The position numbers and the translations under genes were made by a program. Below the pieces are notes generated by a model that was not told the origin of the DNA, made no database searches, and saw nothing but the letters and a program-made list of their open reading frames with translations. From Nitrospinota bacterium (GTDB lineage: Bacteria > Nitrospinota > Nitrospinia > Nitrospinales > VA-1), in the NCBI GenBank assembly GCA_009873655.1, contig WAIB01000023.1:1-40182 (forward strand): a DNA stretch of 40,182 bases. The letters run 5' to 3'. This document shows, one piece after another, positions 6,617-15,297 of the stretch; position 1 is the first letter of the stretch, and each line of letters opens with the position of its first letter.

Positions 6617-6968
6617 TGACCAGGAACCCGTCATTAATAAAGAAGCAGCGCTTGAGTTATGCGATGACGATGAAGATCTCTTTCTGGAAATCGTACAGGC
6701 TTATCTGGAAGATGCCCTGGAGCATGCCAAACATTTATTGTATGCCTTGGAGGCAGGAGATCCTCACGAGGTGGAAGAGCGTGCCCATGCCCTGAAAGGG
6801 GCTTCCTCGAACATTTGCGCGGGTCCGGTGCGTGAGGCGGCCCTGCTGCTGGAAAGGGCGGGACGTAGCGGGGACCTCAGCCAGGCCCCCCAACTTTACA
6901 AAGTTTTTAAAAAGGAATTCAACCGGTTATTGGAATACCTGAAAGCCCTTCCGCCTCCTTCGGCTTGA
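6609..6968 (+). CDS. Histidine phosphotransfer (HPt) domain protein
   Basis: A 119-residue HPt four-helix bundle protein. The phospho-accepting histidine is H60 in E-E-R-A-H-A-L-K-G-A-S-S-N, the canonical HPt motif, preceded by a helix with L-F-L-E-I-V-Q-A-Y-L-E-D. There is no kinase or ATPase domain. The ATG at 6609 lies inside the receiver gene. HPt proteins carry phosphate between the receiver of a hybrid kinase and a terminal receiver, and a stand-alone HPt paired with a stand-alone receiver suits that role. The stop codon (6966-6968) lies within the -35 element of the next promoter. Confidence 0.9.
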   Translation: MADDQEPVINKEAALELCDDDEDLFLEIVQAYLEDALEHAKHLLYALEAGDPHEVEERAHALKGASSNICAGPVREAALLLERAGRSGDLSQAPQLYKVFKKEFNRLLEYLKALPPPSA

Positions 6969-6993
6969 CAAGAAGGGGGGAATAAAGTATAAA
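6965..6993 (+). promoter_or_regulatory. Sigma70 promoter of rpsT
   Basis: A perfect -35 box TTGACA (6965-6970) and a -10 box TATAAA (6988-6993) are 17 bp apart. The -35 box contains the HPt stop codon. Transcription would begin near 7000, giving a ~70-nt leader. Confidence 0.75.
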
Positions 6994-7011
6994 AATCAAT
7001 TCTCTATCAAA

Positions 7012-7031
7012 ATTCTCCCTTGTCGGAGAAT
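7012..7031 (+). promoter_or_regulatory. Leader hairpin upstream of rpsT, possible attenuator
   Basis: ATTCTCC (7012-7018) pairs with GGAGAAT (7025-7031) around a 6-nt loop, followed by AAGTTTTTAA. It falls inside the predicted leader and ends about 25 nt before the ribosome site. It could act as an attenuator or as a site of S20 autoregulation; this is unproven. Confidence 0.35.
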
Positions 7032-7069
7032 AAGTTTTTAACGCCTGTTATTTATTAAGGAGCAGTTTT

Positions 7070-7330
7070 TTGGCAAATCACAAGTCTGCATTAAAGCGTA
7101 TTCGGCAAAACGCAAAACGTAATGAAAGAAACAAAAGTTTTCGAACCCTGGTAAAAACGGTTACTAAAAAAGTAACAGCAGAAGCTCAAGCCGGAAACAA
7201 AGAACAAGCCCGGGATGAGCTAAAGAGAGCGGAAAAGGTCATCGCAAAAGTAGGGGGTAAGGGGATTCTTCATCCCAGAGCCGCTTCTCGAAAAATCTCC
7301 AGTCTCGCACGCCTCGTCAATCGCATTTAA
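7070..7330 (+). CDS. rpsT: 30S ribosomal protein S20
   Basis: An 86-residue, strongly basic small-subunit protein that binds the 5' domain of 16S rRNA. It begins M-A-N-H-K-S-A-L-K-R-I-R-Q-N and contains the conserved C-terminal H-P-R-A-A-S-R-K-I-S-S-L-A. The start codon is TTG (7070), with AAGGAG at 7057-7062 as a good ribosome site. A UUG start is a known feature of S20 in E. coli, where it serves autoregulation. It is convergent with holA, and the gene has its own promoter just upstream. Confidence 0.96.
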   Translation: MANHKSALKRIRQNAKRNERNKSFRTLVKTVTKKVTAEAQAGNKEQARDELKRAEKVIAKVGGKGILHPRAASRKISSLARLVNRI

Positions 7331-7335
7331 TAAAT

Positions 7336-7354
7336 CCCGCACCGATCGTGCGGG
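7336..7354. terminator. Hairpin between convergent rpsT and holA
   Basis: A perfect 7-bp stem CCCGCAC / GTGCGGG with a 5-nt loop lies 5 bp after the rpsT stop. It is GC-rich, but neither strand has a U-run after it, so intrinsic termination is uncertain. Confidence 0.4.
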
Positions 7355-7418
7355 CGAATCTGCGAAATTCATCTAAATAAACAAATAAACTTTCCTGGTC
7401 ATTGAACCTTTGTCATGC

Positions 7419-8417
7419 TTAATTGCACGCAAGGGCCAGGACAAGGGTCTGCATGACGGCAACCGGGTCCTGGGAAGTCGATTTCAGGCTCCGGTCCGCT
7501 TTGGTGAGTTGCTTGTAAGCGCTTTGTAATTGCCGGTTGCTGAAATTTTTGGTGTGCTGCAGGGCTTTTTCCACAACAAAAGGGTTGGCACCCATCGCTT
7601 TTGCAATTTGACCTGGAGGAATATTTTTTTTCTGATAATGTTTTACCTCCCAAATTACCCGGAATTGCCAGGCGATGGTCCCCATAATTTTTATGGGTTC
7701 TTCTCCATGGTCCAATTGGTTATGTAAAAGCTGTAATGCCTTTTGCGGATTTTTATTTTTCAAAGCATCGGTCAGGGAAAAGACGTTTTCCAACCGGGTT
7801 TCTCCCACCACTTCCTGGACATCATTTTCAGATACCTGTTTATTTTTTCCGACATACATGAGGGTTTTATTCAATTCCTGGGCAAGGACTCCCGGCCGGT
7901 TCCCTACACGGTATACCAACGCACGTGCTGCGTTCATATTCATGGCATAGCCCAGGTTTTTAGCTCTATCCTGAACCCAGCTGATCAGCGCATGCTCTTT
8001 GGGGGCCTCGCAAGCGACCGCACCTTTTAATTTTGTGAGGGCTTTAAAAATTTTCCGTTTTCGGTCTACCTTGTCGGCAGTGATGACCAGGCATGCTTCC
8101 ATAACGGGATTGCTGCAATAATCGATCAGGGCTTCAGCGGCTTCATCCTTGGGAACCGCGTCGTGCAGGTTGCGGACAATGACCAGTTTGGTGCCGCCGA
8201 GAAAGGACAGGGTTTTAACTGAGCCCAGCCAATCGTTAACGTTGCTTGTTTTTGCTTCAAAAGCTTCCAGGTTGAAATCGCGATTGTCCTCGTTGATCCA
8301 CTTTTTTGAAAGCGATTGGATGGCTTCGACATGGTAGAACGTTTCAGGCCCGTATAAAAAATAAAAGGGTTCCGTTTTTCCCTGCGAAATTTTTCGGTCC
8401 AGGTCTTCGGGTGTCAC
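7419..8417 (-). CDS. holA: DNA polymerase III subunit delta
   Basis: A 332-residue clamp-loader delta subunit, which opens the beta sliding clamp during replication. Family features are F-Y-F-L-Y-G-P-E-T-F near residue 18, the L-S-F-L-G-G-T-K-L-V-I-V-R segment near 90, the L-x-Q-E-L-N-K-T-L region, and the C-terminal domain with I-A-W-Q-F-R-V-I-W-E-V. The start is a GTG at 8417 with no strong ribosome site. It lies 14 bp after lptE, so it is likely coupled to it. The leuS-lptE-holA order, next to rpsT, is common in delta-proteobacterial-type genomes. Confidence 0.92.
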   Translation of the reverse strand: MTPEDLDRKISQGKTEPFYFLYGPETFYHVEAIQSLSKKWINEDNRDFNLEAFEAKTSNVNDWLGSVKTLSFLGGTKLVIVRNLHDAVPKDEAAEALIDYCSNPVMEACLVITADKVDRKRKIFKALTKLKGAVACEAPKEHALISWVQDRAKNLGYAMNMNAARALVYRVGNRPGVLAQELNKTLMYVGKNKQVSENDVQEVVGETRLENVFSLTDALKNKNPQKALQLLHNQLDHGEEPIKIMGTIAWQFRVIWEVKHYQKKNIPPGQIAKAMGANPFVVEKALQHTKNFSNRQLQSAYKQLTKADRSLKSTSQDPVAVMQTLVLALACN

Positions 8418-8431
8418 GGTTTTTGATGGTT

Positions 8432-8956
8432 TTAAAATTGATCGATAATTAAACTGACGATGCGGTTGCCGAAATCAATATAAGCCTGGTCGAGTGCGTC
8501 GAGCCTTGCCGTTTCCGTATCAGCGAGATCGGGTGTGGACTTGTAGTCCCATTGTTGTTTCAATTCCTTTTCCATGAAAATTTCATTTTTCACCTGGTCG
8601 ATTACTTTTAAATCAATGTGGAGCTCAATAATAATATCGGAAACTAAATCCTGCGAACTGAAAGCGACATTTCTTAAATTGTAGTAACTCAGTTTGCCGT
8701 CCACAACCAAATCCGCTTCCTCTTTTTTTACTATTTTCAGCCGCCCATCGCTGATAAAGGACTGCAATACGAAGCTGGTAAGCTGCCGGTGTATTTCAGG
8801 TTGGGCAGAGGTGTTTTCAAATACGGGAATATGAATGGTTTTTATGTGCGGGGGGAGCGCGCTATTTGTCCCTATCAGGCGATAACCGCATCCTGAAAAG
8901 ACCAGGCAGTAAATGGCTATAACCGACAGCCATTTAAAATTTTTTTTTGGCATCAT
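8432..8956 (-). CDS. lptE: LPS-assembly lipoprotein LptE-like
   Basis: A 174-residue outer-membrane lipoprotein that plugs the LptD barrel and helps place LPS at the surface. The first ~23 residues form a lipoprotein signal peptide ending in the lipobox V-F-S-G-C, and G-Y-R-L follows directly, as is usual for LptE. Then come I-K-T-I-H-I-P-V-F-E-N and a mixed alpha/beta domain with V-D-G-K-L-S-Y-Y. The ATG overlaps the leuS stop (ATGA, 8953-8956). The position between leuS and holA matches the classical lptE locus and strengthens the call, since sequence conservation in this family is low. Confidence 0.85.
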   Translation of the reverse strand: MMPKKNFKWLSVIAIYCLVFSGCGYRLIGTNSALPPHIKTIHIPVFENTSAQPEIHRQLTSFVLQSFISDGRLKIVKKEEADLVVDGKLSYYNLRNVAFSSQDLVSDIIIELHIDLKVIDQVKNEIFMEKELKQQWDYKSTPDLADTETARLDALDQAYIDFGNRIVSLIIDQF

Positions 8957-11454
8957 TTAACGACGATGTTTACCAGTTTTTTGGGGACGATGATGACTTT
9001 TTTGATTTCTTTGCCCTGGGTCCATTCCTGTATCCGTGGGTCGCTGAGGGAGAGGGATTTTAAATCTTCATCGCTGATTCCGGAGGCCACCTGAACCTTT
9101 TGTCTCACTTTACCATTGACTTGAACAACGATCAATATTTCATCCGTTTGGGTGAGCTCCTCTTTATAGATAGGCCATTTTTCCTGATCCAAAGCATCAG
9201 AAAAATTAAGGATAGCGGCCATTTCCTGTGCGATGTGCGGTGCGAAGGGGGAAAGGCTAAGGATCAGGGATTCCATTGCTTCCCTGATAACCGCTTTTAC
9301 GGGCTCGCTGAGGGCTTTTTGTTTTTCTTTCCATTCCTTGAAATGGTAGAGATGATTGACCCATTCCATGATGGCAGCAATGGCAGTGTTAAACTGCATT
9401 CTTTTTTCGATATCTTCCGTTACACGCCGGATGGTTACATGGGTCATCCGGCGCAGTTCTTTTAATTCTTTTACAGATGTGGAAAAGTTTTCATCCGGGG
9501 GCGTGGCTGTTTTTACGTCGTCCGCAAATTCGCAAAAAATCCGCCAGACTCTTTTGAGAAACCGGGAGCATCCTTCTACTCCCTGGTCGCTCCATTCCAG
9601 ATCTTTAACGGGAGGTGCCGCGAACAGAATAAAAATTCGTGCGGTATCCGCACCGTAGCTTTTTATGATTTCGTCGGGATCAACGACATTGCCCTTTGAC
9701 TTCGACATTTTGGCTCCATCCTTTATTACCATTCCCTGCGTTAAAAGATGGTCAAAGGGCTCTTTGGCCTGGGTCAGCCCCAGGTCGTTTAATACAAGAT
9801 TAAAAAATCTTGAATAAAGAAGATGCAAAATGGCATGCTCGATACCCCCGACATACTGGTCAACCGGCATCCAGTAACCGTTGTCTTTTGCGGTAAAGGG
9901 ACTGTCTTCCTGGCGTGGTGATGTATATCGATCAAAATACCAGGAAGAACAGATGAAGGTGTCCAGGGTATCGGTATCGCGTCTGGCGGGAGCGTTGCAT
10001 TTCGGGCAATCTGTTTTGTAAAAGGATTCAAGAGTGTGAAGAGGGGACTGCCCTTTTTCTCCCAGTTGTGCATCCAATGGCAGTTCAACCGGTAGCTGGT
10101 CGTAATTCACCGGAACAATTCCGCACGAATCACAATGCACTACGGGAATGGGAGTTCCCCAGTACCGCTGTCTTGAAACCCCCCAGTCACGGAGGCGAAA
10201 GTTAACCGTAGCTTTTCCGATGCCTTCTTTTTCAAGATATTCACAAACTTTTTTGCGGGCTTCCTGCCCTATCAGGCCATCGAAGTTTTGGGAATGAACC
10301 ATGGCCCCGTCTGCGCTGAACGCCTGGGTCATGGTATCGGCATCAAGGGTTTCATCTTTGGGTTGAATGACAATCCTAACGGGGAGGTTGTATTTGCGGG
10401 CAAAATCCAGATCCCTTTGATCGTGTGCGGGAACAGACATGATGGCCCCTGTTCCATAATCCATTAATACGAAATTGGCCGTCCAGACCGGGATGGATTC
10501 TCCCGTTAACGGGTTGGTGGCATAAGCTCCGGTAAAAACTCCTTCCTTCTCACCGGTCTCGCTGGTGCGCGCAATCGTATCCTGGTTTTTAACCTTTTTA
10601 ACAAAAGCATCGACCGCGGCTTCCTGTTCTGTTTCTCTTGAAAGTTGGAAAGTTAAAGGATGTTCCGGAGCCAGGACCATGAACATGGCCCCATACAAGG
10701 TGTCTGGCCGGGTGGTAAAGACTTTGATAACCTGATCGCTCCCATTCACTTTAAAATCCACTTCAGCGCCGAAACTTTTACCGATCCAGTTGGTCTGCAT
10801 GGTGAGGACCTGTTCCGGCCATTTTCCCGAAAGGCTTTTGCATCCTTCGAGAAGGCGATCTGCATAGTCGGTTATTTTAAAAAACCAGCCTTCCTGTTGC
10901 TTTTGCAATACTTCATTATCACAACGCCAGCAACAACCATCTACCACCTGTTCGTTAGCGAGAACCGTCTGGCAATCCTCACACCAGTTTATGGTGGAGT
11001 TTTTCCTGTAAGCGATGCCTTTTTCCAGAAACTTCAGGAACAGCCATTGGTTCCACTTATAGTATCCCGGGTGGCAGGTAGCGATTTCACGATCCCAGTC
11101 GTAACTCAAGCCGAGGGCTTTGATTTGTTCCCGCATGGTGCGAATGTTCTCAAAAGTCCATTCAGCAGGATGCGTATTATTTTTGATGGCGGCATTTTCC
11201 GCGGGCATTCCAAAAGCATCCCAACCCAAAGGATGAATGACGTTAAACCCTTTCATCCGCTTGAATCGTGCTAAGGTGTCCCCGATGGTGTAGTTTCTTA
11301 CATGGCCCATGTGGATGCGGCCCGAAGGATAAGGAAACATTTCCAGCAGATAGAATTTCTTTTTTGAAGAATCGGTCTCTACCTTGAACGTTTTATTTTT
11401 ATCCCAATGGGCCTGCCATTTGGCTTCAATTTGATTTGGTTCGTAAGGATCCAT
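8953..11454 (-). CDS. leuS: Leucyl-tRNA synthetase
   Basis: An 833-residue class I synthetase that charges tRNA-Leu. The HIGH signature is H-M-G-H (48-51, in P-S-G-R-I-H-M-G-H-V-R-N-Y) and the K-M-S-K-S loop is near residue 582, followed by K-G-N-V-V-D-P. The CP1 editing domain is present, with T-T-R-P-D-T-L-Y-G near 250 and D-Y-G-T-G-A-I-M-S-V-P-A-H-D near 335. A Cys-x2-Cys pair (C-D-S-C, C-P-K-C) lies in the zinc-finger region. The length is normal for a bacterial LeuRS. The ATG at 11454 has no clear ribosome site. It is the first gene of the leuS-lptE-holA unit. Confidence 0.97.
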   Translation of the reverse strand: MDPYEPNQIEAKWQAHWDKNKTFKVETDSSKKKFYLLEMFPYPSGRIHMGHVRNYTIGDTLARFKRMKGFNVIHPLGWDAFGMPAENAAIKNNTHPAEWTFENIRTMREQIKALGLSYDWDREIATCHPGYYKWNQWLFLKFLEKGIAYRKNSTINWCEDCQTVLANEQVVDGCCWRCDNEVLQKQQEGWFFKITDYADRLLEGCKSLSGKWPEQVLTMQTNWIGKSFGAEVDFKVNGSDQVIKVFTTRPDTLYGAMFMVLAPEHPLTFQLSRETEQEAAVDAFVKKVKNQDTIARTSETGEKEGVFTGAYATNPLTGESIPVWTANFVLMDYGTGAIMSVPAHDQRDLDFARKYNLPVRIVIQPKDETLDADTMTQAFSADGAMVHSQNFDGLIGQEARKKVCEYLEKEGIGKATVNFRLRDWGVSRQRYWGTPIPVVHCDSCGIVPVNYDQLPVELPLDAQLGEKGQSPLHTLESFYKTDCPKCNAPARRDTDTLDTFICSSWYFDRYTSPRQEDSPFTAKDNGYWMPVDQYVGGIEHAILHLLYSRFFNLVLNDLGLTQAKEPFDHLLTQGMVIKDGAKMSKSKGNVVDPDEIIKSYGADTARIFILFAAPPVKDLEWSDQGVEGCSRFLKRVWRIFCEFADDVKTATPPDENFSTSVKELKELRRMTHVTIRRVTEDIEKRMQFNTAIAAIMEWVNHLYHFKEWKEKQKALSEPVKAVIREAMESLILSLSPFAPHIAQEMAAILNFSDALDQEKWPIYKEELTQTDEILIVVQVNGKVRQKVQVASGISDEDLKSLSLSDPRIQEWTQGKEIKKVIIVPKKLVNIVVK

Positions 11455-11508
11455 AATTCAGGAAACCCAGAGTCAAAAGTTGGTAAGCAGCATAAAAGAA
11501 GATGGATT

Positions 11509-11537
11509 TTAGCATATTCCCGTCCTTTCGATATAAT
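11509..11537 (+). promoter_or_regulatory. Candidate promoter for the symporter gene
   Basis: TTAGCA (11509-11514) and a perfect TATAAT (11532-11537) are 17 bp apart. On the other strand an extended -10-like TGCTAAAAT overlaps the -35 region and could serve leuS, so the two divergent promoters may compete. Confidence 0.5.
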
Positions 11538-11591
11538 GAAACCTGTTGCTTACCTAAGGGAAATAGGCCGGAATAATATTTGATCCATGAT

Positions 11592-11634
11592 GAAGATATT
11601 GCGATTGACCCGCGGAGAGACTCCGCGATGACAG
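11592..11634. repeat. Partial copy of a dispersed palindromic repeat overlapping a start codon
   Basis: Read on the minus strand, this begins ctgtcatcgcggag and continues to a gtcaatcgcaatatcttc-like end, resembling one half of the element at 3590-3669 (shared GTCATCGCG end). It contains a perfect 7-bp hairpin, CGCGGAG (11611-11617) / CTCCGCG (11621-11627), that ends directly before the ATG of the symporter. Confidence 0.5.
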
Positions 11635-13046
11635 AGCTTTCAGGAACCATAGCGGTCGTTTTTATAATCTATGTTTTGATTATGCTGGGAATCGGATGGG
11701 CTGCTTCACGTAAAACACACTCCCCGTTGGATTTCTTTCTTGCAGACCGCTCTTTAAAGGCCTGGGTTACGGCCATTTCATCTACAGCCAGTTCAGAAAG
11801 TGCCTGGGCTGTTTTGGGAACCGTGGGATTGGCCTATAAGGAGGGTCTCTCGGCAATCTGGTTTTTGCCGGGTTGCCTGATGGGTTACCTGATCAACTGG
11901 ATATTCATTGCGGAAAAACTCAGAAAACGCTCCGAAGAAATTCACGCTGTCACCCTGCCGGATTATATAGAAAATTATTTTAACGACGAGAAGCACGTTT
12001 TGCGCTTGATCTCGGTGGTCATCATTTTTTCATGCATGATGGCCTATGTGGCGGCCCAGTTCACGGCCATCGGAAAAACCTTTGATGCCATTTTCGGGGT
12101 ACCGCAGGTTTGGAGCATTTCCATCGGTGGCGTCATCGTATTGGGTTACACCATGATGGGTGGGGTAAGGGCGGTTGCCTGGACCGATTTTATTCAAGGA
12201 CTCATCATGGTTCTGGGTTTGATTTTGGTCTCACTGATTGCGGTGGAAAGCCTGGGTGGATTCTCCCTTATGTTGGAGGAGGTTGAAAAAATATCTCCCG
12301 CTACCCTTGAATGGACGGGGGGCAAGTCTACTTCGGCCTTTTTGGGGTCCATGGTCGGGTTGCTGGGAATCGGACTCGGGTATCCCGGACAGCCTCACGT
12401 TGTGACTCGCTACATGGCCGCAAAAAATACTCAGGCCATTAGAAATGGAACATGGATTGCCCTGGGGTGGGGGTTGCTCATTTATTCTTCTGCCATTTTA
12501 CTGGGGATCACCGGGCAGGCGCTTTTCCCGGGATTAGAAGATCCCGAACATTTATTTCCCAAAGCCGCCGAGCAGCTTTTACCCACTATTTTGACCGCTA
12601 TCGTTTTGACAGGAGTTTTGTCGGCGATCATGTCAACGGTTTCCGCTCAAATTCTGGTTGCGGCATCCGCGGTTGCCCATGACATTTATTCGAAAATGCT
12701 GAGGCAGTCTCTTTCCCATGAAAAAATTATCTTCGTAAGTCGAATCACCGTTTTATTCCTGGGATTGGGAGCCATCCTGATCGCCCTGGGAGAGACCCGG
12801 GTCATATTCTGGTTTGTGCTGTTTGCGTGGTCAGGATTGGGAGCGAGCTTCGGCCCGTTGATTCTATTTACTCTTTACCGGAAAGAGACCACCCGACAGG
12901 CGGCCGTCGCGGGAATGTTGACCGGGTTTGTAACGACACTGGTTTGGAAAATCACCGGTTTATCCGATTCCGTGATTTATGAACTGGTTCCTGCTTTTAT
13001 TTTATCCAGTCTTGTCATTTACCTTGTCAGCCAAAAAACGAAATGA
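11628..13046 (+). CDS. Sodium/solute symporter (SSS family, PutP-like)
   Basis: About 472 residues with some 13 hydrophobic segments, of the SSS/APC-fold family that imports a solute with Na+. Family marks are the D-F-F-L-A-D-R-S-L region, S-S-T-A-S-S-E-S-A-W in TM2, the G-G-V-R-A-V-A-W-T-D-F-I-Q-G signature near 180, G-Y-P-G-Q-P-H-V-V-T-R-Y and the sodium-site segment T-G-V-L-S-A-I-M-S-T-V-S-A-Q-I-L. These are closest to proline symporters, but the substrate cannot be read from sequence. I chose the ATG at 11628; an in-frame TTG at 11580 would add 16 residues encoded by the repeat. The gene ends one base before the convergent histidine kinase gene. Confidence 0.9.
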   Translation: MTELSGTIAVVFIIYVLIMLGIGWAASRKTHSPLDFFLADRSLKAWVTAISSTASSESAWAVLGTVGLAYKEGLSAIWFLPGCLMGYLINWIFIAEKLRKRSEEIHAVTLPDYIENYFNDEKHVLRLISVVIIFSCMMAYVAAQFTAIGKTFDAIFGVPQVWSISIGGVIVLGYTMMGGVRAVAWTDFIQGLIMVLGLILVSLIAVESLGGFSLMLEEVEKISPATLEWTGGKSTSAFLGSMVGLLGIGLGYPGQPHVVTRYMAAKNTQAIRNGTWIALGWGLLIYSSAILLGITGQALFPGLEDPEHLFPKAAEQLLPTILTAIVLTGVLSAIMSTVSAQILVAASAVAHDIYSKMLRQSLSHEKIIFVSRITVLFLGLGAILIALGETRVIFWFVLFAWSGLGASFGPLILFTLYRKETTRQAAVAGMLTGFVTTLVWKITGLSDSVIYELVPAFILSSLVIYLVSQKTK

Positions 13047-13047
13047 G

Positions 13048-15297
13048 TTAACTCAATATCGTATTTACCTTTTCGACAAAATCCGAAATTTTAATGGGTT
13101 TGGAAATATATTCATCGAATCCGCTTGAAATGCCATTCCGAATATCAGATTCCAGGCAATCCGCGCTCAAAGCGAAAACAGGGATCGACCCGATGTGGGG
13201 ATCTCTTCTAATAATTTTTAAAGCTTCATACCCATCCATGCCGGGTAAATTAATATCCATTAAAATCAAATCGGGTTTATGCGCCCGGGCAATATCAATG
13301 CCCAACCTTGCGTCGGGCGCCTGCAAAAATTTAATGTCAGAACCGAAAAAGGCGCAACCTACCAGTTCCATGTTGGCAAGGTTGTCTTCTATATAAAGGA
13401 TTTTATAATTCCTGCCTGTCTTGATACCGCTTTTTAGAATGGTGGGTTCGATTATTTGTGCGGGATTATAAGAATTTACTTTTCCTTCTCCGGTCTGAAG
13501 AGTGATGATAAAGCTGCTGCCTTTACCCAGTTCACTTTTTACGCTTATATTTCCTTTCATGGCCTTTATTAATTGCTTCGAAATGGAAAGGCCGATACCT
13601 GTTCCTTCAATATTTTCGGCAGAGGCATGGATTCTTTGAAACGGATCAAAAATTATGTCCAGGTCTTTTTCGCTTATTCCCCTTCCTGTATCTGAAATAG
13701 TGATCTTGACTTTCCCGTCCTCAGGCTGGTTGCAGTAAATAAATATTTTTCCTTTGGGCTGGTTGTACTTGATGGCGTTTGAGGCCAGATTGAGAAGCAC
13801 TTGTTTTAAGCGAACCCTGTCACCTGAAACCAAAATATCCGGTCCTGCTTCCAGTGAGCTTTTCAGGCTTATATCTTCTTTTTCAACCATGGGTTCAATA
13901 AGCTCATGAACCTCACCAATGAGGGAGCGCAGGGAAATATTTTCAATTTTAAGATTGGGAGAACCAGACTCAATTTTTGAAAGATCCAGAACTTCGTTGA
14001 TGAGTTCCAGCAAGTGCTGTCCTCCTTTAACAATCCTTTCTACATTTTCTTTTTGGATCGGTTTCAGGGTATTTTGTTTGTCAAACAACAGCAATTGGCT
14101 GAATCCCAAAATTGAGTTGAGGGGAGTCCGCAGTTCGTGGCTCATTCTCGCCAGAAAATCAGATTTGGCAAGATTGGCTTTTTCTGCTTCTGCCATGGCA
14201 ATTTCTGCCTGCCGTTTGGAGTTTTCCTGCTCAGTAATATCCAGGGCCATTTCCATCACAAGCGGGCTGCCGTCCATATCTGTAAATGGGGTGCAGACAG
14301 TCAAGTAAGTTTTTCCATCAGGAGCGTCCCAAATGGAAGACTCATTTTTTCCATGGTCGAAAACCTTGAACGTGGTGCATACTTCACAGGGCTCGGAACG
14401 ATTGTGCATAAGTTTGTAGCAGGGTTTTTCGATATTCTCTCCAAACCGCTCCCTGAAAACCTTGTTTGCGAAGGGGACGGAATAGTCGGGTGCCTGCAGG
14501 TGAAAAGCAATGGGAAGGGAATCCAGTATGTTATATAGATTCTGCCTTTCATGCTTGGCGCGGGACTCGGCATCCACTTTTTGATTTACTTCTGCCTGTA
14601 ATTCCTGGTTGATTTTTTCCAATTCCCTTTTGGAAACCGTGGATGTGCTGAGATCCCTGTAAACAACAAAATAAAAACACAGGGAAATGCCTAAAAAAGA
14701 CCATAAAATAAAAACTTCCCGTTTATTATTTTCTTCAGCCGCCAGGTTTATTTCGCTGAGTTCTCTTTTTTCTTCTTCTACGGATCGTATTAAGTTTTTT
14801 TGGATATTATTGCTGTAAGACTCCTCAATAATTTTGCTTAATTGCTTTTCCGCTTCCAGCAGTTTTAAGTTCCTGGCATCAATAAGGAAGGATTTTAGCT
14901 TTTTACTATGCAGGGTATAATCATTTTTGAGATTTTGAAGATTTTTTAACTCTTTTTCCGATTGCCCTTCTTCAAATTCAGGATGTGATTTCACATGGTT
15001 TTCAATATCACCGAAAGCCGAAAAGATTTTGTTTGTTTTATTTTCGAACTTTTCAATTCCCTCATTTTTAATAACAATATTTTGGGCCAGGTGAATTTGA
15101 TGCTCGATCGAACTTTCCAGGGATTTCAGCAACTGCATATGCTTGTAAAACTGCTCGGTAAACAGCTGATGTTGAGTGGAAGAATTTCGGGTCCAGATAT
15201 TACCGATGGCTAGAAACAAAAGGATAAAAAGCAGGATGGCAAATGTGTTTACCGGTTTTCCTGCGTTTTTCGATTTTCCAAAAAAACTTCTAATCAT
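13048..15297 (-). CDS. Membrane hybrid histidine kinase with PAS and receiver domains
   Basis: A 749-residue sensor. TM1 is about residues 18-36, an extracytoplasmic helical domain runs over 37-193, and TM2 is about 194-213. A coiled coil (217-255) and a PAS-like domain (about 255-360) follow. The kinase core has H387 (M-S-H-E-L-R-T-P), N507 in the N box, D-T-G-R-G (536-540) and G-T-G-I-G-L (565-570). A C-terminal receiver has D681 (L-I-L-M-D-I-N-L-P). The PAS domain holds C293, C304 and C307 (C-x10-C-x2-C) and C335, possibly redox- or metal-sensing. No HPt domain is present, so phosphate must leave through a separate HPt such as that at 6609-6968. The ATG at 15297 has GGAG 8 nt upstream. Confidence 0.95.
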   Translation of the reverse strand: MIRSFFGKSKNAGKPVNTFAILLFILLFLAIGNIWTRNSSTQHQLFTEQFYKHMQLLKSLESSIEHQIHLAQNIVIKNEGIEKFENKTNKIFSAFGDIENHVKSHPEFEEGQSEKELKNLQNLKNDYTLHSKKLKSFLIDARNLKLLEAEKQLSKIIEESYSNNIQKNLIRSVEEEKRELSEINLAAEENNKREVFILWSFLGISLCFYFVVYRDLSTSTVSKRELEKINQELQAEVNQKVDAESRAKHERQNLYNILDSLPIAFHLQAPDYSVPFANKVFRERFGENIEKPCYKLMHNRSEPCEVCTTFKVFDHGKNESSIWDAPDGKTYLTVCTPFTDMDGSPLVMEMALDITEQENSKRQAEIAMAEAEKANLAKSDFLARMSHELRTPLNSILGFSQLLLFDKQNTLKPIQKENVERIVKGGQHLLELINEVLDLSKIESGSPNLKIENISLRSLIGEVHELIEPMVEKEDISLKSSLEAGPDILVSGDRVRLKQVLLNLASNAIKYNQPKGKIFIYCNQPEDGKVKITISDTGRGISEKDLDIIFDPFQRIHASAENIEGTGIGLSISKQLIKAMKGNISVKSELGKGSSFIITLQTGEGKVNSYNPAQIIEPTILKSGIKTGRNYKILYIEDNLANMELVGCAFFGSDIKFLQAPDARLGIDIARAHKPDLILMDINLPGMDGYEALKIIRRDPHIGSIPVFALSADCLESDIRNGISSGFDEYISKPIKISDFVEKVNTILS

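Noticed and set aside
11580-11627. Longer start for the symporter at the in-frame TTG (11580)
   Set aside because: The added 16 residues are repeat-derived and precede the first membrane segment; the ATG at 11628 fits the family better.
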